20,037 nucleotides of DNA from Collimonas sp. UBA1456 (GTDB lineage Bacteria > Pseudomonadota > Gammaproteobacteria > Burkholderiales > Burkholderiaceae_D), in the NCBI GenBank assembly GCA_002325825.1, contig DCSW01000049.1, forward strand, positions 1 through 20,037. The letters run 5' to 3'. This document shows, in pieces, positions 1-8,950 of this stretch (the stretch's first letter is position 1; each line of letters begins with the position of its first letter). A program made the position numbers and the translations under genes. The notes beneath the pieces were generated by a model, which saw only the letters and a program-made list of their open reading frames with translations, was not told the origin of the DNA and did no database searches.

Positions 1-160
1 CAATTCAAAGTACGTATTCAAAAATACGATCATTGATAATATAGTGGAATTTATACAGAAGCGTTTACAGGTTCGGTTACGGCATCATCAGTATCACGAC
101 TTGCTGCAATTCTCGCTGTTGCGCAGCTAGTGGTCTGATTTCTGAGAGCCTGCCATCAAT
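1..160. other. Left-edge stretch with no recognisable gene
   Basis: This AT-rich stretch lies beyond the 3' end of the decayed sirB1-like gene. I see no start signal, RNA gene or clear hairpin. The plus-strand frame over roughly 31-130 is open and ends at a TAG, so it could be the tail of something entering from the left, but the match to any family is too weak to name. Confidence 0.3.
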
Positions 161-974
161 TCAGACGGCGGCACGCCTCGCGTAATTCAGCATCTGCTGT
201 TTGCGGCGCGTTGCGTCAAATAATTTTCCAGATCGCCCAGCGCCGCCTGCGGGTAATCCAGTTGCGCATATGCCTGCCCGCGATCGCGCTGCTCTTCGGT
301 ATTGCCCGACCGCAGAAATCAATAACCGCTGCTGTACCCCCAGCAATCGTTGCCACTTCCTATTTTTCAGGTAGATCGTTTTCAGATTACGCAGCACGCG
401 GACTAGAATGTCGTGCGGATGCGCGACTTGCAGATAGGTAACTCAGGAGATACGCTCGGTGTTGTTGCTACTCGGCAGATACGGTTCGTGCCGTTCTTCC
501 AACTGCTCGCGTGATAAGCTTGCGCCGTTTGCGGGATCGATCATGATGTCGCCCGACTGGGATGGTCAGCTTCATCAGGCAATGACCGGGGAACGACAAA
601 CGCTTGACCATCACGGAGATCTGTTGTGTCAGCTTCATATATACCATCGCTAGCGAAATTGGGATGCCGCGCCGTTTGACAATCACCTGCTGCAGATAGC
701 TGTTGTCAGCGTCGTAGTAATTATTGACGTTGATCGCAAATCCCAGCTCCTGGGAAAAGAAATGATTTAGCAAGCGTAACTTCTGGATCACTGATGCATT
801 TGACGACAAGCATTGCCGCAAAGTATGTGCAAGACGATCGAGCTAGTTTTGTGGCGAGTCAAAATCCATCTTGGGATAGGCATCCTGAGCAATTGCCAGC
901 ACCGCTTCAAACAAGGGGACATCGCTGGCTTGCTGCACCAGCAAGGTAAAGTAGTCCAAAGATGTAATCGTCAT
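161..974 (-). pseudogene. SirB1 family (transglutaminase-like/TPR) protein, decayed
   Basis: Read on the minus strand from ATG 974, the frame gives 43 residues (MTITSLDYFTLL...) and meets TAG at 845-843. The same frame then resumes with the SirB1-family core: NNYYDADNSYL, RRGIPISLAMVYMKL and FPGHCLMKL. After KLTIPVG (near 570) the frame shifts; the continuation MIDPANGASLSREQLEER appears in another frame and hits TGA. A further shift is needed to read the C-terminal TPR-like segment RGQAYAQLDYPQAALGDLE near 200-290. At least one nonsense codon and two to three frameshifts are present, so no functional protein is expected. SirB1-type proteins are a conserved family of unclear role. The gene would follow murJ in the same direction. 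The family call is confident; the exact 3' end is not. Confidence 0.8.
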
Positions 975-1083
975 AACCCTATGCTAGTGAACTGCCACCA
1001 CCAAATCAAGAGCGTCTGTCATGTATCCGACGTACTCGACATGCACGGCTGCGTGCGTATGTTTGCCATAGTCGCGTGATTGC

Positions 1084-2634
1084 TCAATGCGCAATCCGTT
1101 TGAAGTCACGGAAGCGGAAACCCATCGCCAGCAAGGCGCTGAAGTAGGTCGCGCCGCAAGCTGCCATCACCGCTAGTAGAGCGCCGACGCGCAGTAGCCA
1201 ATTGGTATGCGGACCGACCCAGTTGAATTGATTGGCGCTCCACAGTGCAACCGCCGCCATCAACAACAACGCAGTAAACAGTCGGACCAGGTACTGAATC
1301 CAGCCCTTTTCCGGCTTATAGATGCCGCGCCGCATCAGGCTCCAGAGAAGGAAACCGGCATTCAGGCAGGCGCCGATACTGATCGACAGAGCCAATCCCG
1401 CCACCGCGAAGACTGGCACGAAAATGTAATTCATTCCCTGGGTGGCGATCAGCACGCCGATGGCGATCTTGACCGGGGTGCGGATATCTTGTTTGGCATA
1501 AAATCCGGGCGCCAGGATTTTGACTACGATCAGGCCGATCAGGCCGACACCGTAGGCGATCAGCACCTGGCTGGTAATGGCGACCGAGACAGCATCGAAT
1601 TTCCCATGCTGGAACAGCGTCGCTGTCAGTGGCACCGACAACGTTGCCAAACCGACTGCAGACGGGAGCGCCAGCAGAAATGTCAGGCGCAGCCCCCAGT
1701 CCAGGAGCGACGAATATTCGAGGCGGTCGTTGTCGGCATTGGCCTTGGTCAAACTAGGCAACAGGATGGTGCCTAGTGCCACGCCCAGCAGGGCAGTCGG
1801 GAACTCCATCAGGCGATCGCCATAGGTCAGCAGCGAGACGCTGCCGTTGCCCAGGCGTGAAGCGATGTTGGTGTTGATCAGTAGGCTTAGTTGAGCAGCC
1901 GACACAGCGAATACTGCCGGCCCCATTTTTTTTAAGACCCGCTGTACACCGACATCGCGCAAGGCAGTCATTGGATTAAACGCGATCCGCGGCAGCATGC
2001 CGATCTTTAGCAGCGCCGGGATTTGTAGCGCCACTTGCAATACGCCGCCGACCAGCACCGCAAACGCCATCGCATAGATCGGATGCTCCAGATACGGTGC
2101 GATGAATAGCGAGGCGACAATGAGTGCCAGGTTGAGCAGCACTGAAGTGAAGGCGGGAATCTTGAATTCGCGCCAGGTATTGAGAATACCGCCAGCCAGC
2201 ACCACGAAAGACATGAAGCCGATATACGGGAACATGATCCGAGTCATGAATACCGATGCATCCAATACCTGCTGATTACCCCTCAAGCCGGAAGCGATGA
2301 AATAGACAAATATTGGGGTGGCGAGAATCCCGATGATGCAGGTCAGAACCATGGCCCAGGTCAGTAAGGTGGCGACGTGATCGACCAGATCCTTAGTCAC
2401 CAGATCGCCTTTCTGATTTTTATACTCACCCAGGATCGGCACGAATGCTTGCGAGAAGGCGCCCTCTGCAAACAACCGGCGCAGCAGATTGGGGATGCGG
2501 AAGGCGATCGCAAAGGCGTCTGTATAGCCGTCGGCGCCGAACGTGCGCGCGTACAAGATTTCACGAATCAGTCCCGTTACGCGCGACAATATGGTCATGC
2601 CGGACACGGTGGCAAGCGTTTGATGCAAGTTCAT
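1084..2634 (-). CDS. murJ: Lipid II flippase MurJ
   Basis: Intact 516-residue integral membrane protein of the MviN/MurJ family, close to the E. coli length of 511. MurJ flips the undecaprenyl-linked peptidoglycan precursor lipid II from the inner to the outer face of the cytoplasmic membrane and is essential in most walled bacteria. The N-terminus matches the family closely: SRVTGLIRE, TDAFAIAFRIPNLLRRLFAEG and AFSQAFVPIL. Arg18, Arg24, Asp39 and Arg52, residues important in E. coli MurJ, are at the same positions. Many hydrophobic segments follow, consistent with about 14 helices. ATG 2634 is supported by this alignment. There is no Shine-Dalgarno sequence before it, but a TATAAT lies only 8 bases upstream, so the transcript may be nearly leaderless. 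It is divergent from rpsT. Its retention implies that the cell still builds a wall. Confidence 0.97.
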   Translation of the reverse strand: MNLHQTLATVSGMTILSRVTGLIREILYARTFGADGYTDAFAIAFRIPNLLRRLFAEGAFSQAFVPILGEYKNQKGDLVTKDLVDHVATLLTWAMVLTCIIGILATPIFVYFIASGLRGNQQVLDASVFMTRIMFPYIGFMSFVVLAGGILNTWREFKIPAFTSVLLNLALIVASLFIAPYLEHPIYAMAFAVLVGGVLQVALQIPALLKIGMLPRIAFNPMTALRDVGVQRVLKKMGPAVFAVSAAQLSLLINTNIASRLGNGSVSLLTYGDRLMEFPTALLGVALGTILLPSLTKANADNDRLEYSSLLDWGLRLTFLLALPSAVGLATLSVPLTATLFQHGKFDAVSVAITSQVLIAYGVGLIGLIVVKILAPGFYAKQDIRTPVKIAIGVLIATQGMNYIFVPVFAVAGLALSISIGACLNAGFLLWSLMRRGIYKPEKGWIQYLVRLFTALLLMAAVALWSANQFNWVGPHTNWLLRVGALLAVMAACGATYFSALLAMGFRFRDFKRIAH

Positions 2635-2642
2635 GGAGCGCC

Positions 2643-2648
2643 ATTATA
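2643..2648 (-). promoter_or_regulatory. Candidate -10 box of murJ
   Basis: The minus strand carries a consensus TATAAT ending 8 bases before the murJ ATG at 2634. A transcript starting 6 to 8 bases downstream would begin almost at the start codon. No good -35 box lies 16-18 bp upstream; TTGACG occurs but only 12 bp away, which is too close. The -10 is seen; its use is inferred. Confidence 0.45.
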
Positions 2649-2822
2649 GCGGTAGCAGCACGTCAACTGTGGATTCCCGCGATTTGTATCGAGTCGCCTT
2701 GGCTTGATTCCTGGAGAAGAGTGCGGAGTTGAAAAAAGTTGTAAGACTGCGATAGCTGCTGGCGGCAAGCGCTAGCGAAATGTGCTGTCTTGCGACAGAG
2801 TTGTTAACCAAGCAACGACGGT

Positions 2823-2851
2823 TTGCTTGTTTTTTAAAAGACACTTATAAT
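2823..2851 (+). promoter_or_regulatory. Sigma-70 type promoter of rpsT
   Basis: TTGCTT at 2823-2828 is followed by a 17-bp spacer and a perfect TATAAT at 2846-2851. Transcription would begin near 2858, giving a leader of about 80 nucleotides before the rpsT start at 2937. This is the best promoter in the window and suits a highly expressed ribosomal protein gene. Confidence 0.75.
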
Positions 2852-2936
2852 TAGAGGCTCTACGAGATTTTGCGCCGCGGTCTGGTTTGTTTGTACCTCG
2901 CAAGCACTCTCGAACTCATTTTAGGAAATATTAAAA

Positions 2937-3203
2937 ATGGCAAATACCGCACAAGCACGTAAGCGTGCTCGTCAAGCAGTTCAGCAAAACCTGTATAACT
3001 CCAGCCAGCGCTCGACCCTGCGCACAGCAATCAAGGTTGCTCGCAAGGCAATCACTGGTGGTGACAAGGCTGCAGCAGCAGTGATTCTGCAAAATTCGAT
3101 GTCGGTTATTGACCGTATCGCCGACAAGAAAATCATCCATAAGAATAAGGCAGCACGCCATAAGAGCCGTCTGAATGCCGCTCTGAAATCACTGGCCCCT
3201 TAA
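2937..3203 (+). CDS. rpsT: 30S ribosomal protein S20
   Basis: Intact 88-residue basic protein matching bacterial S20 from end to end: MANTAQARKRARQ at the N-terminus, SSQRSTLRTAIK in the middle and DRIADKKIIHKNKAARHKSR near the C-terminus. S20 binds 16S rRNA early in 30S assembly. ATG 2937 is preceded by AGGA at 2923-2926. It is transcribed alone from the promoter at 2823-2851, divergent from murJ and convergent with the DUF192 gene. In E. coli S20 represses its own translation and starts with UUG; here the start is an ordinary ATG, so that control, if present, is not obvious from the sequence. Confidence 0.98.
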   Translation: MANTAQARKRARQAVQQNLYNSSQRSTLRTAIKVARKAITGGDKAAAAVILQNSMSVIDRIADKKIIHKNKAARHKSRLNAALKSLAP

Positions 3204-3335
3204 TCGTATTCGGTGAGTGACCCGGCCGCCTGCTTTACGAGCTTGTTTGATTTTTCATCGGTTTCGGTCGATGATTTCCTGTCTTACAGGATCTGGGCAT
3301 TGTGGTTAGCTGCTTTTAACGGTTATTCCACTGAG

Positions 3336-3381
3336 CTGCTTTCCATCGTCCTCACAGCGTTGGCGTGAGTGACGATAGCAG
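3336..3381. repeat. Long interrupted inverted repeat between convergent genes
   Basis: The arms CTGCT 3336-3340, ATCGTC 3345-3350 and CTCAC 3351-3355 pair with GTGAG 3365-3369, GACGAT 3371-3376 and AGCAG 3377-3381. That makes 16 base pairs with one bulged T and a 4-base bulge, around a 9-base loop. It lies between the 3' ends of rpsT (+) and the DUF192 gene (-). No T-run follows on either strand, so it is not a standard intrinsic terminator. It could be a processing or stability hairpin, a decayed terminator or a small RNA. Confidence 0.45.
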
Positions 3382-3442
3382 TGAGAAGCAATTAAGTACC
3401 TTTGACGTTCGATCTTGCTGTTTGTAATTCTTATTGTTTTTG

Positions 3443-3904
3443 TTATTGCGGCAAGCCTTCAATCAGGGTGCCGGGCTTGATGTTTTTGTCCTTGAACCAG
3501 CCCTTGTTCATCTCTAGCGCATAAGATGCTTCGCCGGCGGCGCAATGCGAGTCCAGTGTCTGCGCATTCATTTCCTCAACGTTCAGAATGACGCCATTTT
3601 TGTCGATGAAAGCCACCGATAGTGGAATCAGCGTGTTCTTCATCCACATGCAGATACCAGCCGGCGCATCGAATACAAACACCATGCCTTCATTGGCACC
3701 CATATTCTTGCGGAACATTAGGCCTTGCTCGCGCTCGGATTCACTGCGTGCGACCTCAGCCTTGATCACATGGATGTGGATATTGAGCGGCTTGGTCGGC
3801 AGTGTTTGATGTCCTTGTGCGACTGCCGGCAGCGACGTAAAAGCGCAAGCGGCGATGGCTGTCGCAATGATTGCGGCGATATGAGTGAGGCAATTTTTTT
3901 GCAT
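3443..3904 (-). CDS. Exported DUF192 family protein
   Basis: Intact 153-residue protein read from ATG 3904. A Sec signal peptide is visible: MQKNC, then a hydrophobic stretch rich in Ala and Ile, ending AVAQG with likely cleavage after AVA. The mature part has the DUF192 hallmarks: ARSESEREQGLMFR, GMVFVFD, MWMKNTLIPLSVAFID and a C-terminal IKPGTLIEGLPQ. DUF192 proteins are small periplasmic or exported proteins of uncertain function. The start is chosen because AAGGA lies 11 bases upstream (3916-3920) and the signal peptide begins there; an upstream ATG at 3949 would add 15 residues that spoil the signal peptide. Seven consecutive A residues in codons 2-4 could slip, but the frame is intact. 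It is convergent with rpsT. Confidence 0.88.
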   Translation of the reverse strand: MQKNCLTHIAAIIATAIAACAFTSLPAVAQGHQTLPTKPLNIHIHVIKAEVARSESEREQGLMFRKNMGANEGMVFVFDAPAGICMWMKNTLIPLSVAFIDKNGVILNVEEMNAQTLDSHCAAGEASYALEMNKGWFKDKNIKPGTLIEGLPQ

Positions 3905-4022
3905 GTTATTAAGTTTCCTTCGAGTACAGCGGATTATACAGAGAGCCAAACAGAGTTAAAAGTAGGGGCTAAGCCACAATGGCCAATTAAATATTTTTTG
4001 AATTTTTTAAGCTCAGGAAGAA

Positions 4023-5095
4023 ATGAAGATAGCAATTTTGCCAGGCGATGGCATCGGTCCAGCACGTTGATCAAGCGTGCAACGTGCTGGACACGTTCTG
4101 CGAAAAATTCGAGCTGAAAAGTGCCCCGGTCGGTGGCGTCGGGTATGCCGTGCATGGTCTTCAATTACTTGAATGGTACCCTGAAACTTGCAAAGCAAGC
4201 CGATACGATTTTGTTTGGCACTGTCGGTGACTGGCAGTCTGATATCCTGGAGCGCTCATTGCGCCCGGAGCAGGCGATCCTCGGCTTGCGTAAACACCTT
4301 GGCTTGTTCGCCAATCTGCTTCCGGCGGTTTTGTATTCGGAGCCGGCCAATGCCTCGACGCTCAACTCGGAAGTGGTGTCCGGGTCGGATACCATGATCA
4401 TTCGCGAACTAACTGGCAACCTCTATTTTTGTCAGCCGCGTGGCATTCGCACCGCGCCGGATGGTGCATTCAAAGGTGAGCGTGAAGGTTTCGACACCAT
4501 GCGATACGCCGAATCGAAAATCCGCTGTATCGCTCACGTTGCTTTTAAGGCGGCGCGAAAGCGCGGCAAACGCCTGACCAGCGTTGACAAGGCCAATGTG
4601 CTTGAAACTTCCCAGTTCTGGAGAGATATTGTCACTGACGCGCATAAAGAATACCCTGATGCGGTGCTGGATTGACGTGCGTGTCGACGACGCAGTGATG
4701 TAACTGGTACTCGCGCCGAAGAAATTCGACGTCATCGTCATCGGTAACATGTCCGGCGATATCTTGTCGTAACAAGCTTCCATGCTGACCGGCTCGATCA
4801 GTATGCTGTCGTTGGCCTCTCTGGATTCCGATAACAAAGGCCTGTGTGAGTCATCCGCATGGCTCGGCGTCGGATATCACTGGCAAGAACATCGCCAATC
4901 CTTTGGCGACCGATCTTGTCGGCAGCAATGATGCTGCGTTTCTCGCTTAACAAGGCGGAGCAAGTCTACCGCATCGACAATGAGATCAAGAAGGTGCTGG
5001 CCCAAGGTTTGTGAACGGCTGATATTCATAAGCCAGGCACCATCAAGGTTAGCACCAGTGAAAGGAGTGCGGCAGTGGTTAAGTCCCTGGTATAG
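4023..5095 (+). pseudogene. leuB: 3-isopropylmalate dehydrogenase, decayed
   Basis: LeuB oxidises 3-isopropylmalate in leucine synthesis. ATG 4023, just after AGGAAG, begins MKIAILPGDGIGPAR and meets TGA at 4068-4070. The reading then moves to a second frame (VLDTFCEKFELKSAPVGG) and to a third at about 4150, which carries the long central part to 4675: LAKQADTILFGTVGDW, LRPEQAILGLRKHL, GAFKGEREGFDTMRYAE and ANVLETSQFWRDIV. The active-site region around FDVIVIGNMSGDILS follows, with stops before and after it, and more shifts reach a recognisable end, PGTIKV...VVKSLV, TAG 5093-5095. The DNA spans about the full length of the family (near 360 codons), so decay is by small lesions rather than large deletion. 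leuC and leuD, its usual upstream partners, are absent. Confidence 0.93.
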
Positions 5096-5172
5096 TTAAA
5101 AAAAAGAAACTGGCAGGCGGGTCTGTCGTGGGGTACTGGGGAGCTTTCCCCCGATTTTGTTAGGGAGTCATG

Positions 5173-6306
5173 ATGAAACTGGTTGGTTTGGTAGGTTGGC
5201 GTGGCATGGTGGGTTCGGTCTTGTTGCAACGTATGCAAGAAGAGGGCGATTTCGCCTATATCGAACCGGTATTTTTTTCAACTTCAAATGTCGGCGGTAA
5301 AGCACCGGCAGTGGCGAAAAACGAAATAACGTTGAAAGATGCCGGCGATATTGAAGCGTTGAAAAAATGCGACATCATTATTACCTGCCAAGGCGGCGAT
5401 TACACCAGCGAGATTTCCCCAAAATTGCGGGCGGCCGGATGGGACGGTTATTGGATTGGTGCTGATTCTACGCTGCGCATGCAAGACGACGCCATCATCG
5501 TGCTCGATCCGGTTAATCTTGATGTGATCAAGGACGGTCTAAAGCGCGGTGTCAAGAACTACATCGGCGGAAATTGCACGGTCTCCTGCATGATGATGGG
5601 CCTCGGCGGCCTGTTTCAGTATGACCTGGTCGAGTGGATCACGTCGATGACCTATCAGGCGGCATCCGGCTGCGGCGCGCAGCACATGCGCGAGCTGCTG
5701 ACGCAGTTCGGTTCCATCAACGCTGAAGTCAAAGCCTTGCTGGACGATCCAAAATCGGCCATCCTGGAAATTGATCGCAAAGTGCTTGACAAACAGCACT
5801 CCATGTCGGCTGATGAAATTAAGCATTTCGGTGTACCGCTCGGCGGCAACCTGGTCCCTTGGATTGACAAAGATCTGGGTGGCGGCTTGTCGAAGGAAGA
5901 GTGGAAGGCTGGCGCCGAAACCAACAAGATACTTGGACGCGGTGAAGGCTTCAGCAACGGCGGCAAGGCGATTCCTGTGGATGGTTTGTGCGTCCGTATC
6001 GGCGCCATGCGCTGCCATTCGCAAGCGTTGACCCTTAAATTGAAGAAAGACGTGCCGTTGGATGAAATCAATGACATCATCGCCGGCAACAACCAATGGG
6101 TGAAACTGGTGCCTAACGAGCGCGAAGCCTCAATGCGTGCCTTAACGCCTGCCGCCGTGACCGGTAGCCTGACAATTCCTGTTGGTCGTCTGCGTAAATT
6201 ACAGATGGGTGGCGAATATCTGTCAGCTTTTACCGTTGGCGATCAATTATTGTGGGGTGCTTCCGAACCGCTACGTCGTATGCTTAGGATCGTCCTCGAT
6301 ACCTGA
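5173..6306 (+). CDS. asd: Aspartate-semialdehyde dehydrogenase
   Basis: Intact 377-residue enzyme that reduces aspartyl phosphate to aspartate semialdehyde with NADPH, the branch point to diaminopimelate, lysine, threonine and methionine. The NADP-binding N-terminus is MKLVGLVGWRGMVGSV. The catalytic Cys is residue 135 in GGNCTVSC (codon 5575-5577), the number it has in E. coli, and the acid-base His is in RCHSQAL (codon 6016-6018). ATG 5173 is preferred over ATG 5170 because GGGAG at 5163-5167 then sits 5 bases away and the numbering fits. It lies between two pseudogenes, leuB and fimV. Selection to keep it probably comes from diaminopimelate for peptidoglycan, in line with the intact murJ. 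Confidence 0.97.
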   Translation: MKLVGLVGWRGMVGSVLLQRMQEEGDFAYIEPVFFSTSNVGGKAPAVAKNEITLKDAGDIEALKKCDIIITCQGGDYTSEISPKLRAAGWDGYWIGADSTLRMQDDAIIVLDPVNLDVIKDGLKRGVKNYIGGNCTVSCMMMGLGGLFQYDLVEWITSMTYQAASGCGAQHMRELLTQFGSINAEVKALLDDPKSAILEIDRKVLDKQHSMSADEIKHFGVPLGGNLVPWIDKDLGGGLSKEEWKAGAETNKILGRGEGFSNGGKAIPVDGLCVRIGAMRCHSQALTLKLKKDVPLDEINDIIAGNNQWVKLVPNEREASMRALTPAAVTGSLTIPVGRLRKLQMGGEYLSAFTVGDQLLWGASEPLRRMLRIVLDT

Positions 6307-6542
6307 TTTATCGCAGTAATTATGATTTTTTGCTAAATTACAAAATGGTCCCCTCAATACTTTCCCAATGAAGGTCTAAGCGGGCTCGATGTATGTTGCC
6401 GCACGATGCATCATTTATTGATGATTGTCACGTCGGTATTTCAAACGAATTGTTAATTTTTAGAAAAACTGGGTATGGTACTTGCTTTCAGCAAGCTTTG
6501 TTATTTAATAGACGCCAATGGATAGTCCTAATGCCACACAAC
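6307..6542 (+). other. asd-fimV intergenic region
   Basis: This AT-rich stretch shows no gene. A 6-bp hairpin (CTTGCT 6481-6486 with AGCAAG 6490-6495) is followed by a loosely T-rich sequence and may be a weak terminator. The former fimV promoter should lie here, but I see no convincing -35/-10 pair. Confidence 0.3.
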
Positions 6543-8828
6543 ATGCATACGTATTCTTCGAATACATTATTTCCACCGGCTTAAGGCCTCTTACTCTAGC
6601 GCTGGTTTCGGCGTTTTAATGCTGATTTCCAGTGCAGAAGTCACCGGGCTGGTAGCAAAGCTTGCTAGTACTAAAACTTATTAACAAGCCAATATGGATT
6701 TCAATCTTGCTTTGCTGCCGTCGCAGTTCGCCATCGATCAGCGCAACGGCTGCGAATTTGTCCGCGTCACTTCTAGTCAAGCGATGAACGAGCCGTTCGT
6801 CGATCTATTGATGGAGTTAGGCGGTACCAAGTCGCGCCTGGTTCGCGAATACACCTGATTGCTCGACCAGGCTGGCCAGCGCCAGAACCAATTGTCATCC
6901 GGTATTCCCCCTCGACCAGATGCTGGTGGCGTTGTACTGCAGCAACGAGGGCGCTTTCGTTGGCAAGAATATGAATCGATTGCACTTCAGTCAGATTCTG
7001 TCGATCCCTTACGCTGATAGCGCGCGTAGTATCAGTAATGCGGAAGGCCCGCAATGTGGTGCTGGCACAATCCAAGAATTTCAAGGGCTACAGCAATATC
7101 TTGGCTAGTCAGGTTGAGGCCGGCAGCACCAAATAAAGCTGCTGCCGGCTCTGCCGCGGCAGCGCAAAAAATTGCTCGTGAAAAAGCAGCAACTGAGGCT
7201 GAGGCGCGCGTCAATGGAACTCGAGAAGAATGTCAGCGATTTGCAAAAGACGCTGGAATTAAGAAATAAAAATCTGGCTGAACTGCAGAATCAGGCCAGC
7301 AGCGTGAAAGCTACTGCAGCAACCGTGTCGACAACAGCCCCAACTGCTGCAACTGCAGAACCTATAACTACGACGACGGCCGCCGTTGCGCCGGTTGCGG
7401 CACAGATTGCTTCCGCATATGCCAGTGCCGCAGCATCGGCAGTGTCGGTGGTCAAACCGCAGGTGGCAGCTCCGGCGCCAGTTGAGCCAGGCCTCATTGC
7501 CAGCAGCCCCTAAAATCCATTGTTGTTGCCGGTCCGGGGGCGTATTGGTTGCATTTCTGGCTGGCCTTGGCCTGTTAAGCTATCGGCACAACCGTGCGCG
7601 CCAGCAGTCATTCCTCGACAGTAGCGGCGGTGCCCGGTCACTAATTCCGGCTTGAAGATTAATTTACTGTTCGGTTCAACCGATGGCCAAAGTGTAGACT
7701 CTAAGAACAGTATCTTCAATTCCAATTCCGTGCCTTCAGTAAGCCATCTCGACACCAACGTTGATTCTGTGGCGGAGGCGGATGTCTACATTGTCTGACC
7801 GGGATGCACAAGCAGAGAAAATCCTAAAGGAAGCCCTACGTAGCCAGATAAGCCGCAATACCGCAATAGGATTCGTGTGCGTTTGGGATCTTGGCCAGCG
7901 AGTTGTGCGGCCAACCCGAAACGAAGGCGAAGATTGGCAACAGGCGGCGGCACTCGGCCTGAATGTCGACCTGGCCAATCCGTTGTATGGTAACGGCAAG
8001 CTTGTAGAACCAGGTGATCGCCAAAGCCGCTTCAATTGCTGCTCCTACCCAGCTGATGAATGGTCTGGATTCGAATTCGTTGACTGCGTCTATCCAGACG
8101 CAAGCGGCAGAAGCGCAAGGAACGGTCCAAACCGTACCGCTGCAGTTGCTGGAGTCGCTGATAGACAATGAACTAGGTAAGGACGTCGCTGTAACGCCAG
8201 CGCATGGCAATGATATCGATTTCGATCTCGAAGAGCTTGGCGCCGAGGACACATTTCATCAGAACACGGTCCTGTTGTTTGCCGCTCACGATGCCGGCAG
8301 ATCGATGCTGGATTCGCTGAATTTCGAGTTCGACACCGAGTTCAAGAGCGGTGCTTGCGACCCCTGTCCAGATCGTTGAAACAGCAGCTCCCACTCCTGC
8401 GGCAGTGCCGTTATTGACTGATCTGGAGTTCCCGGTCGGCGGCCAGCCTACGAGCTAACGGTTGCGCATATTGATATTCTGGCAGAAATTAAGTCGGTAA
8501 TCAAAGCACTTGTGACGCCGACGTATGTTCAGCACGCGGAGCTGATGATGGTGCCGCTGGAATTCAATCTTTCAGCATGGATCTGGATCTCTATAATGAG
8601 CTCCAGACCCATGCTCCAAAGACTGTCGCCACAGGTGGTGTGCATGCAGTGGCCGGCGCTGTCGCCACGACAATCTCCGATCCTGAAATGGCGACCAAGC
8701 TCGACCTGGCGGTCGCTTACAAGACAATTGGCGACAAGGGAGGTACGCACGAATTGCTGGAAGAAATCTTGAAAGGTGGCAGCGGCGAGCAGGTGCAAGC
8801 AGCCCAGGCGCTGTTGGCCAAGTTGTAA
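6543..8828 (+). pseudogene. fimV: FimV-like LysM/TPR inner-membrane protein, heavily decayed
   Basis: FimV links peptidoglycan, polar localisation and type IV pilus function in relatives. Pieces appear in the right order over 2.3 kb. Signal peptide: MHTYSSNTLFPPA from ATG 6543, broken by a stop. N-terminal domain: VAKLAS, RVTSSQAMNEPFVDLLMELGG and SRLVREYT (about 6640-6857). LysM region: LDQMLVALY, GAFVGKNMNRL and QILSIPYADSARSISNAE (about 6910-7045). Coiled coil: LEKNVSDLQKTLELRNKNLAELQNQ (about 7215-7295). Then an Ala/Pro-rich stretch, a degraded membrane segment (about 7525-7600), NSIFNSNSVPSVSHLDTNVD, AQAEKILKEALR and GEDWQQAAALGL. The C-terminal FimV domain is well kept: DPEMATKLDLAVAYKTIGDKGG to ALLAKL, stop at 8828. 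Many frameshifts and stops separate these blocks. It sits between asd and truA, its usual place in Burkholderiales. Confidence 0.92.
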
Positions 8829-8894
8829 TTCGCGGAACAAATAGTAAAAACAAACAGTAATACAGCCGTATAAAAAATAGCTTGATATTTTTTA

Positions 8895-8925
8895 GCGGGC
8901 ACAGCGCTATGCTCGCGCCCGTTTT
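8895..8925 (+). terminator. Probable intrinsic terminator after fimV
   Basis: CGGGC 8896-8900 pairs with GCCCG 8917-8921, and an inner AGC/GCT pair tightens the loop; TTTT follows at 8922-8925. It lies between the fimV stop and the preferred truA start. If truA started at the upstream ATGs (8882 or 8909) this hairpin would be inside the gene, so it supports the later start. Confidence 0.6.
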
Positions 8926-8950
8926 AATTTCTTTCACGACTGGAGTTTCA

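Noticed and set aside
31..130. Possible C-terminal piece of a glycyl-tRNA synthetase beta subunit on the plus strand
   Set aside because: A short FIQKRLQVRLR-like stretch is only loosely similar and there is too little sequence at the window edge to judge.
1207..1776. Long open frame on the plus strand opposite murJ (and similar ones opposite asd, accD and purF)
   Set aside because: These are antisense shadows of conserved genes, with Arg/Gln/His-rich translations, no domain and no ribosome-binding site.
4023..5095. Frameshifts as sequencing or assembly error
   Set aside because: Nine genes of up to 1.5 kb are free of shifts, while the broken ones also carry substitution stops, lost catalytic residues and large deletions. 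Individual one-base shifts could still be errors, but not the pattern.
7291..7513. Ala/Thr/Val-rich low-complexity segment as a separate repeat or surface gene
   Set aside because: It sits between the LysM/coiled-coil part and the membrane segment of the fimV relic, where FimV proteins have an Ala/Pro-rich linker.
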